From Hydrangea macrophylla (lineage: Eukaryota > Streptophyta > Magnoliopsida > Cornales > Hydrangeaceae): a DNA stretch of 64,000 nucleotides. A model generated the notes under the pieces. That model made no database searches and was not told where the DNA came from. It saw nothing but the letters and a program-made list of their open reading frames with translations. This document shows positions 55,487 through 64,000 of the stretch, one piece after another; position 1 is the stretch's first letter; every line of letters begins with the position of its first letter. The translations under genes were made by a program, and so were the position numbers. The stretch covers positions 13,706,001-13,770,000 of the forward strand of contig CM066990.1 in the NCBI GenBank assembly GCA_033977485.1, read 5' to 3'.

Positions 55487-55850
55487 ATGAAGGCTAACAA
55501 CATGAGTTGAATCGGACCTGTATCTCATATGTTTGGCATTGGTAAGCCGAACATATATACTTAGATCATTCGGTCCTCATCAGACAAATAATTTTCTTAT
55601 GTCCAACTACTATACAATGAACAATCCTATTATGTTTGGGAGTGTGTGAATATATACTTAAGACATGTTATATACATGAAAATACATGTAATGACACATA
55701 ATTCATTTACTAAGATAAACCCTGCCAAGGTGGGTTTGAGTAAACATCACAAAAATCAACTAACTCCAATGGTGATTCCAAAGGTACCCACATGTAGACC
55801 TCAACCCGATCTACACTTTACACGTTCGGCTTTTGAGAAGAAAAATAGTT

Positions 55851-55912
<62 letters not shown>

Positions 55913-57213
55913 AGGAGAGAGAGAATTGTGAAGGGAGAGACAGTGCACGAGAGAGAGAGAGAGAGAGGAAAGAAAAAAGAAAAAAATATATGAGAGAGAG
56001 AGAGTGTGTGAGAACAAACTACCCGTACCTCTGTAGGTTTGTTCTCAGTTGACGTCAATGTGATGGTGTAAGACATAATTGAGTGCCCTACACCTGTATC
56101 ATTTATTTTGAATGCACTATATAATTAGGTTGTGAATGTAAGATCTTGATCAATGACAACTAAAGTCGGCCAACTCTAAGGCTGGACAATGTTCTTTACA
56201 AAGAGCCGAACAAGTTTGGAAGCCCAAGAATACATGGATGGGTGTCATATGCTTTATTTGACGTCTTAAGTTCATAAATTTATCATGCGTTCCCTAGGAT
56301 GGTCATCACCCTTCAACAAGACCCATACAGGTATCTAGACAAATTTAGGAGTGAATTAGAAGTGGTCGAAGAAGATCTCATTGTTCCATTGTCTTGCATT
56401 AAATTTATTCACCAAGCATTAGTTCTTCCATGAATTTTTTTCATTTCCTATTGCACTTTCCAAATTGGAAGTGGTTGAAAAAAAATCTCATCGAGACCAC
56501 TATTTTGCCTTCTATAGTGCCTTCTGTAGTTTTTTGAAGGCTAAGGCTGTCATGGGACAGGGCTAGGCTTCAACCTGAAAATATACAGCTAAACTTATTT
56601 GATTTAAGGTCAAGGTGACCTTGTGTTTAATTTACCCAAAAAGTTGTTTATGTTAAGCTTGGCCAAAGGCTAGCTCAACTTGAAGCTCCTCAAGCCTGAA
56701 GTTGGCAAAAACATATGCAGATTCATGGATATTATGGATGTCTATTAGTAGTAGTGATGAGGAGTTAGACTCTAAGAAGATCAGGGAGTCCATTGGACTT
56801 CAATCCAGGGGATTGGTTCCCTAGTCACAGACCATAGAGCGCCCTCAAATGAAGTAGAGGCCAGATACTCCTCCTTTGCTAGGGTAGCAACAGACTTGTT
56901 TGCCACCATTGGGACCTTCTAAAGAAAGTTCATCTCGTGAATTGTATGGTTTTTACCATTGTAAACAGCCCGCAGAGGCAAGGTAGCACCAGTGCGTCAG
57001 GGTTGCAATAGTCTCGACCCTCTTAGCCAGCATTGTCAGTGCAGGACTTTGGATCTTTCTAGAACTCTATTCCACCAGCTTTGAGTGGTCATTCGAGACT
57101 CGGAGGAGGTGTCCAGTAGTGTCAGATGACCAGTCATTGCATCGCTATCTTTCGTTTTACCGTGTGAGGTACCTGTTGAATTTCGACGAAGAAATTTCTT
57201 TAAGGGGTAAGAA
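55487..57213 (+). other. region between the LTR element and the gypsy 3' end
   Basis: Apart from the inverted-repeat arm, 56015-56750 shows nothing I recognise. From about 56750 to 57213 the sequence resembles the 3' end of a chromovirus-type gypsy: GAATTTCGACGAAGAAATTT followed by the polypurine tract CTTTAAGGGGTAAG, but no intact coding frame. Confidence 0.5.
55660..56014 (+). repeat. left arm of a long inverted repeat
   Basis: Mirrors 57358-57711. It includes TGCCAAGGTGGGTTTGAGTA, CACGTTCGGCTTTTGAG and a long (GA)n run (55856-55907). Over the non-microsatellite part the two arms are about 90 percent alike or better by eye. Confidence 0.88.
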
Positions 57214-57470
57214 TGTATTTCCCTGTACCTTTGTATATATAAAGTAGTGTATATGTGTGCATTATATATATGTATGCACACATGTATGGTTGAAAAGTGG
57301 AGAATAGGTGTGTGGGACCCATCCACCACCATCCCATAAGTAATCCCCCCCCTTTTCTCACGTACTCTCTCACATTTTTTTTCTTTTTCTTTCTTCTCTC
57401 TCTCTCTCTCTCTCTTCCGAATTCTCTCGCACACTGTCTCTCTCTTCACAATTCTCTCTCTCCTTTTCAT

Positions 57471-57522
<52 letters not shown>

Positions 57523-58480
57523 ACCATTTTTTTCCTCAAAAGCCGAACGTTTAAAGAGTAGATTGGGTTGAGGGCTACATGTGTGTACCTTTGGAATCAC
57601 CATTGGAGTTAGTTGATTTTTGTGATGTTTACTCAAACCCACCTTGGCAGGGTTTTACTTAGTAAATGAATTATGTGTCATTATATGTATTTTCATGTAT
57701 ATAACGTGTCTATATGAAGTTATTTGATAAAAAATACTCCGTATGAAGTACTTGTGATAAAAGTGTATATTCACATGCTAGAGGTATACTATATATGTAT
57801 TTTAGACATGCCTATGTGTTAGATACATGATATTTATCTATTACATGAAATATTTTAATATTGAGAATTAAGGTGATGAAATGACTCTGTGATATAGAAA
57901 TATGAATTTGCTTATTAGGAATTGATTGAATGCCTAGATTATGTTCTATAATGACAAAGTACGAGATTATGTCACTTGAGATCAGTACGTTGTTTATTAT
58001 GTTGACTATTTTCTGAAATGCATAATTACATTTTAGTGCAATTGGACATATCATATCATTTTACATCATCATGCATTTGGCTCATTAGCATGCATGACAT
58101 TAACGCCATTTGGGTCAACATTGTGGTATATTTCTGAAGTGGAAGTGGGTATGTTTGGATAATCCCGATTTTGTGTGGACAAATGGAATTGCTCAAAATT
58201 GCATATCATAGCTTGAGTTGCATTAGTGATCTCCTTATTCCTCGGAGTAATTGTACCCGTAAACGGTGGTGAGTCATGGTGGTTTCCATATTTCTCGGGG
58301 GTAATAGTACCGCAAAAGGTAGTGTATATTACATGGTTTCCATATTCCCTGAGAAACATAGTTCCGTAAACGGAGTGTATTTAGTCTTCATATTCCTCCA
58401 GACGTGTTCGTTATTTGTTATCCCCGGAGTGGGAGCGAAAAGGAAAAGAGGTTGTTTGAGAATCCTTTTATGTTTGGGAG
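57214..58480 (+). mobile_element. probable gypsy (chromovirus-type) LTR following a polypurine tract
   Basis: Begins TGTATTTCCCTGTACC directly after TTTAAGGGGTAAGAA. It contains the right inverted-repeat arm and, at 58213-58400, three to four copies of a roughly 58-bp unit (CATATTCCTCGG...AATAGTACCGTAAACGG). The end is not defined. No partner LTR in direct orientation was found in the window; the left arm at 55660 is an inverted partial copy. Confidence 0.5.
57358..57711 (-). repeat. right arm of a long inverted repeat
   Basis: Reverse complement of 55660-56014. It includes the (CT)n runs at 57392-57415 and 57474-57515. The spacer between arms is about 1.34 kb. Confidence 0.88.
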
Positions 58481-58779
58481 TGTGTGGATCCCTCCGCAGG
58501 TCCACCCTCCTCCGGCGCACCACCAGGCCTCACCAGGCCTTTGTACAGCATGTCCAACTACGTGTTTGTCCCTATGGACTCCTTTTCAATGTATTAGAGG
58601 CCTCCAAGCTCTCTCATCATTCCTTCGCAGCCTGTCTATCTCGTGGGCTCTCCATTGATGTCTGGTGATCTCGTGTAAGCGTCTAATTGCCTCTGTCTTT
58701 AGTTGTCGCGTGTTATACGGTGATTCTTGGAGCCTGGTTCTCTCTTGTCTGTGGATTCTTTCTCTTACTTCCATAGGTG

Positions 58780-61378
58780 ATCCTTCTAAGCTAGTTACTA
58801 CCCCGACCGCTTCTACCCCAGCTTGTCTGGACACCTTTCTTTCTCAAACCCGACACCCGTTCAACGGGTTACTAGTGTCTTGTTTAATGGAAAAAAATTC
58901 CATGCCTGGTTTAATTCTCTCCGCCTCTATCTTGGAGGCAAATGGAAGATTGGTTGGCTACTCGGCAAGTCACCTAAACCTGCAAAAATTGATGCTACAT
59001 ACAATGAGTGATTTACCGATAACTGTATCATTTTAGGGTGGATGTTTAATTCGATGGAAGAACGGATATATCATATGTTCACGTACCAAAATACTGTTCA
59101 TGGGCATTGGACAGCTTTAACTAATACTGTTCATGGGCATTGGACAGCTTTAACTAAAGTGTATACCCATGCTCATTCTGATTCACGTATTTTTGAGCTT
59201 TACCAGAACATTTCTCATGCCTCCCATGGCACCTTGGGTCACCCTATTTCCGATTTCTTTGGATATTTACAAACTCGTTAAGAGGAGTTAGCCCAGTATG
59301 AGCCCATTAGTGATTTCCCTAATGATGGGGAGGTTGAGGTCAAACATCTTGATCGTCTGTATACATATCAATTCTTGATGGGCCTAAAGCCTGAGTTCGA
59401 GGCCCTGCACACCTAGATTTTGAATAATTCACCTATGCCCTCTTTATTTGAAGCCTTTGCCATCATGGAAGGTGACGAACATCGCCATCGCTGTTGCCTG
59501 TTGTCTCCACCATCCGGGCATACTTCTCCAGTCTCTGATCAGATGGTTTTGAATGCCCGCCCGAGCCCACGTCCCACTTTTGGTAATTCTTTAGGCCCTC
59601 GACCTAATTTTGGTGCCCCATCGGGCACCCGTCCCGCTGGTAACCGTCCATATTGCCAGCATTGTCATAAGATAGGTCACACTATTGATCATTGCTTGGA
59701 TCTCCATCCTGAATTGAAACAGTAATACAATAAAACATGGGCTACTGGTCGTCAAAAGGGTGATCCCCATACGGGTGCTATTGTTGAGATAGCTTCGCCT
59801 CTGCCTGATTATAATGAGCTTCAGTCTCATATTGCCCAACTATAGTCACATTTGGACCTTGGTACCTTCTCCTCGACTGCTTTCGGTTCTACTGCTGCTA
59901 TTGTTACGGGTACTCTGATTGCTCTCCATGGTAAGTTTTTCCATTCTACTTGGATTCTAGATTCCGACGCTAATAATCATATGGTTGGCGAGCGTTCTTC
60001 TTTTACTTCCTTGTTTACTTCCATTGACTAGTCGATTCGTATTGCTGATGGATCCTTTGCTCTTGTTTGTAGCCAAGGTGATGCATATTTATCTCTGGAC
60101 ATCACTCTTTCGTCTGTTTATTTTATCCCTAATTGTGCCTACAATCTTATGTCTGTAAATCGTTTAGCCAAAGATCATAACTGTGCAGTTGTATTCTTAC
60201 CCAGTTGTTGCTATTTGCAGAACCTAACTTTGAAGAAGATTTTTGGTAGGGGTCATGTGTGTGATGGTCTCTACTACTTTGGTGATCCTCAGCCTCCCAA
60301 AGTGTCCTCCGGCTTGCAAGATACTGCCTCTCCCATTTCTAATAACTCAGTTCTACCGGATTCAAATAATTATGTTTTTTCTCTGAAGACTTTAGATTTG
60401 TGGCATGCCCGTTTAGGACATGTAAATTTTTAGTATGTATGTTGGTTGTTTCCTCGATTAAATAAAGCTTGCAAAGACTTTCATTTTAAATGTGTGGTTT
60501 GTGAATTGACAAAACATACACACATCTTTTATATTCCTTGCATGCACCGAGCATTTTGTGCTTTTGACCTTATTCATTTCGATGTTTGGGGCCCTTCACC
60601 TACCATGGTCCTGCACACCATCGATATTATGTCACATTTATTGATGATTAAACCCATTGTACTTGGGTTTATCTTCTAAAGAAAAAATCTAAGGTTTTTT
60701 CTTGCTTTAGAAATTTTTTCAGATGATTAAACCCAATTTCAAACTATTGTGCGTAACATTCGGTTTGATAATGACCGAGAATATATTACTGATGAGTTTA
60801 GGGCTTCTCTTAACAAGAACGGGATCCTCTAACAACTTACATGTCCCTATACTCCTTAACAGAATGGTGTGGTGGAACGAAAGAACTGTCATATCATATC
60901 TATGATTCGATGTCTTTTGTGTGGTACGGGTGTTCCTAAATATTTTTGGAATATGGCTGTTTTCACTGTCACGTATCTAATAAATCGTACCCTAAGTCGT
61001 GTCCTTCTTGGGAAATCACCCATTCATGTCCTTAAGCCTGGTAATACTCTTTTTCCCATTGTGCCACGTGTTTTCGGCTGTATTTGCTTTGTCCAAAATA
61101 AAAGTCCTACTCGCACCAAATTGGATAATAAGGTTGTTCGTTGTGTTTTCCTAGGGTACTCATCCATGTCAAAAGGGTATCGCTATTATGGTCCTCTCAC
61201 ACATCATTTCTACAACTCATTGGATGTTACATTTCTCGAAATTGTCCCTTTTTATCCAGGTTCGTCACCACCCGCTTTTGTAGACCCTGTTGTGGAGGAT
61301 ATTTCTGTACAACCACTCCCTATGCCTGTCTTTGAGTCGCTACCCATGATCAAACTCTTTGATCAGCAAATTAACTAA
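58780..61378 (+). mobile_element. decayed copia remnant: Gag, protease and integrase
   Basis: Plus strand with many stops: Gag start (VLFNGKKFHAWFNSLRLYLG), a 33-bp tandem duplication (59090-59155), zinc knuckle CQHCHKIGHTIDHC (about 59652-59696), protease WILDSDANNHMVG (DSDA in place of the usual DSGA, about 59950-59990), LWHARLGHVNF (about 60403), the integrase core (HFDVWGP about 60575, TVISY-type region 60869: MVERKNCHIISMIRC) and the integrase tail (CVFLGYSSMSKGYRYYG). It breaks off at 61378, before RT. No LTRs found. Confidence 0.8.
59090..59155 (+). repeat. 33-bp perfect tandem duplication in Gag
   Basis: Two identical copies of AATACTGTTCATGGGCATTG GACAGCTTTAACT; in frame, repeating NTVHGHWTALT. 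Confidence 0.95.
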
Positions 61379-61386
61379 GTAGTTAA

Positions 61387-62206
61387 TGTTTACTCCACTA
61401 TAAAATGATAACTGCACTCCAACGCAAAAGTACATATCTGAAACGATAACTAGACTCGTATAGTTGTACTAATGTCCCTCTACCGTCAGCATTCATAATC
61501 ATATTCAGGTAGTCAGATAAACTGTTACTGTCAACCTGAATGATGATTATCTCTTCCATACCTTGAGTTTCATTCACCTTTCATGATTACCAAACATGTT
61601 GACAACTACTTATCAACAAGACTACAGTTCTCAGTAACCAACTTGGTGACATTCTCAAGGGAATGTTTACTCTTTATCAGAGGATAGATTCTATCTTGAC
61701 AATATAAGTTCACAACCCTATGAACATGACATACCCAAGATACCCAGGTGTTGATCTTTAAAACCTTACTGATTGGTAAGTCAAAGTAGTCATATCCACA
61801 GTCTGTGTCTATAATCGTCCCAAGATTAAGAATAGGTACCTTGTATAAGTTATGAGTTCCTACCGACTAATGACAGTTTTAAGTGTCGATAAGAAAGCTC
61901 ATGGTTCGTCAATGCACTATAAGCACTAGCATATTAACTAAGAGTCTCAAACTCTAGTGATTGAGATTCATCACTCAATCCAATGGTAGTTAATCAAGCT
62001 AAAGTGTATACCTGATGAGATATATATCCAATCTCATCAACCACTGTAACAAGTTCTAAGTATCAAAGAATAGTAACTCGTATCTCTCACGTATGTATCT
62101 CATACATACAAGAGTTACTTACTATGATACTTAATGATCTAAACAATCATTTCTTGACACATACATAATAAAATGTAAACTAATATCCATATATAAAATG
62201 TCAACA
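61387..62206 (-). mobile_element. possible LTR (820 bp) between two retrotransposon remnants
   Basis: Plus-strand ends TGTTTACTCCAC and ...AAAATGTCAACA make a TG...CA unit with TGTT/AACA inverted ends, non-coding. No 5-bp target duplication is visible. The 46 bp before it recurs at the window's right edge (63954-64000), so the true boundary may be different. Confidence 0.4.
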
Positions 62207-62214
62207 TCTCATAC

Positions 62215-63177
62215 ATGCAGAACTGTTTTGAGGGCATAATCCCAATAGCTATGACCATGAATCTCTTGTATTGTGGCTTAAGCCCAAATGATTACAATAT
62301 GATTTCTTCTTGTGAATCGGCTAAAGAAATTTGGGATAAATTAGAAGTCACACACGAAGGAACCAACCAAGTCAAGAAGTCTAAGATTACCTTACTTGTT
62401 CAATCTTATGAAATGTTTAAAATGTTTCCAAATGAAACTATTAGTGAAATGTCTACTCGCTTTACTACTATTATTAATAGTTTGAAAAATCTTGGTAAAG
62501 TTTATCCTAATGAAGAAATGATTGAGAAAGTACTTAGGTCTTTACCAAATCATTGGCAACCAAAGGTCACAGCGGTCCAAGAAGCAAAGGAACTTACAAG
62601 GCTTTCAATTGAACAACTCATGTGATCTCTCATCACTCATGAAATAGAATTAGCTGTCTTCGATAATGAAGACAACAAGAAGAACTTGGGTCTCAAAGCT
62701 TCAAATGACCAAGATGATGATAGTGATGGAGATGATGAAATGGCCATGATTACTCGTAAGTTCAAAAGGTTCTTAAGGAAAGACAATACCTTCAGAAGAA
62801 AGGGACACAAAGAAGATGATTCCAAAAAGGAATCAATCATTTGCTTCAAGTGCAAAAAGCACGGACACATCAAAGTCGATTGCCCATTGTCAAATAAGAA
62901 CTTCAAGAAAAGAGCGAAGACGGCAATGAAGACAACAACTTGGGATGATTCTGACAATGACTCATCCGAAAATGAGTCAAGTGATGATGAAGTTGCAAAC
63001 ATTTGTCTCGTGCCACACGAAAGTGATGAGGTGGATTCTAACTATGATTCTTGTAGTGATTCTCATAACTATGATGAGTTTCAAAATGCTTTTGATGAAT
63101 GTTTGCACCCAAAATATGCATTTTGTCACATGACCGATTGTTTGGGGCATTTGGTCAAAAGTGCTAGACATGACTGA
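62215..63177 (+). pseudogene. SIRE-like copia Gag fragment with one in-frame stop
   Basis: Open from 62215: NLLYCGLSPNDYNMISSCES, AKEIWDKLEVTHEGTNQVKK, KITLLVQSYEMFKMFPNE, LRSLPNHWQPKVTAVQEAKE, the UBN2 Gag pattern of SIRE/Maximus copia elements. TGA at 62623-62625 interrupts after LSIEQLM. The same frame continues with an acidic DQDDDSDGDDEMA stretch, zinc knuckle CFKCKKHGHIKVDC (about 62842-62883) and an Asp/Ser-rich tail. The usual N-terminus (about 70 residues) is missing, and there is no protease, integrase or RT downstream. Confidence 0.82.
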
Positions 63178-64000
63178 GTGAATGTGAGCATTCGGACTAA
63201 AAGGACACTTGCCAATCCAGATCAAATGTTAAATACCCAAACACATGGGTATTTAAAAATATGAAGTAACAAATATGGTTGGAAAAACAATTGCCCATGA
63301 AACTCATTGGACTTACCACCGATCACACCCTACCACATAATTGAAACTCATATGAACGAACTATAGGATTTAGGTTTCGAAAAACTTTAAATCATTCATA
63401 GTGGAAAATATAGTTTAAAAAACTAATTGGTAGCCCGGATCTACTACTCGTTAACTCTATAGATGCGTACTAGAGAGGGGACAAGAATTATACCTTTAAG
63501 TCTTGAACCCAATTCTGAAATCTTTGACTGCCAGCAGCCTCCCCTAGATAGTCTTCAATCTTATGACTCCTATGGATGCTCCAGGAGCCAGGAGGACTAG
63601 GGTTGGTGGGAACCCTAATAGAAAGGATAGAGAAGGTTTGGGAAGCCCCTAAATGGTCTCTACAACTTTTGGTATAATACAAACGATGGACTCTGATATC
63701 TGGACACAGCTTCCTTATTTATAGATTCCTAGAACTGACCTTTCTTTTAATCGACTTCGATCGATCGAACCTTTGATCGATTGAAACACTTTTGATCGAT
63801 AGAACCTGTCTTGACTTCAATTGATCGAATCTATTTCGATCGATCGAACTTGTCTTGATAGCATCGTCATATGCCTTTCCATGCATCCTAGAAGAGCTAA
63901 GAGTGGGACCTCCTAGGTTCTTTATTGTGGGCTCAGACCAGTTGTTAATTCCCATAACCAAACTCTTTGATCAGCAAATTAACTAACTGGTCAGTTAATG
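63178..64000. other. non-coding right edge with TCGATCGA-type repeats and a repeated terminus
   Basis: Contains five to six TTCGATCGATCGAAC / TTGATCGATxGAAC variants (63745-63860) and, at 63954-64000, a near copy of 61341-61386 (ACTCTTTGATCAGCAAATTA). Also an imperfect hairpin GACCAGTTGTTAATT / AATTAACTAACTGGTC (63936-63992). Confidence 0.6.

Noticed and set aside
55801..57554. ORFs with long SLSLSL or RERERE runs
   Set aside because: Shadows of GA/CT microsatellites.
47138..61378. The RT/RNase H remnant (47138-48717) and the Gag/integrase remnant (58780-61378) as halves of one split copia
   Set aside because: They are separated by the host gene start and several bounded elements, and I see no shared LTR or matching breakpoints.

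Overview
This window is plant nuclear DNA, most likely from a dicot with a large, repeat-rich genome. The evidence is GT-AG introns, Ty1/copia and Ty3/gypsy LTR retrotransposons using the tRNA-Met primer site TGGTATCAGAGC, many small inverted-repeat elements, and a nuclear gene for a plastid-type protein. The species cannot be told from the sequence. Nothing here looks bacterial, viral or organellar.

The main result is that most of the window (1 to about 49.4 kb) is one host gene read on the minus strand. Eight coding exons (49108-49385, 36552-36621, 33178-33302, 30692-30800, 30548-30611, 30403-30458, 28747-28854, 16764-16913) join with matching phases and GT-AG borders into 320 codons. The product is a DUF1350-family alpha/beta-hydrolase-like protein with a GHSLG nucleophile-elbow motif and a putative chloroplast transit peptide. 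The last exons lie beyond position 1. Two introns are tiny (80 and 89 bp). The others are large, about 12.5 kb (intron 1), 11.8 kb (intron 7) and at least 16.8 kb (intron 8), and consist mostly of nested transposable elements.

Intron 8 (1-16763) holds a copia element cut by the window edge (1-4103). It also holds an old copia (4338-16313, TSD ggaag) that received a TIR transposon (5325-6267), an intact copia of its own family (6372-11141, identical LTRs, one 1369-codon ORF) and a deleted copia (13672-15248). Intron 7 (16914-28746) has a MITE and a four-part nest: a minus gypsy-type solo LTR (18535-27744) contains a plus solo LTR (18860-25474), which contains a copia (19196-23848); a small TIR element (26647-26959) sits in the outer LTR. 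Intron 6 has a MITE. Intron 3 has a GC-rich hAT-like element (32269-32829, 8-bp TSD). Intron 2 has a gypsy remnant. Intron 1 has a pol-less gypsy element (36775-46679) carrying a copia (38451-43812) and a GC-rich element, then a decayed copia fragment.

Upstream of the gene start are a short promoter/intergenic stretch, a MITE, a non-autonomous LTR element with a 51-bp minisatellite and an unrecognised ORF (50386-55481, itself carrying a solo LTR), a long inverted repeat (55660-57711) overlapping a gypsy 3' end, a decayed copia (58780-61378) and a SIRE-like gag remnant (62215-63177). Most element borders were set by target-site duplications read directly on both sides.
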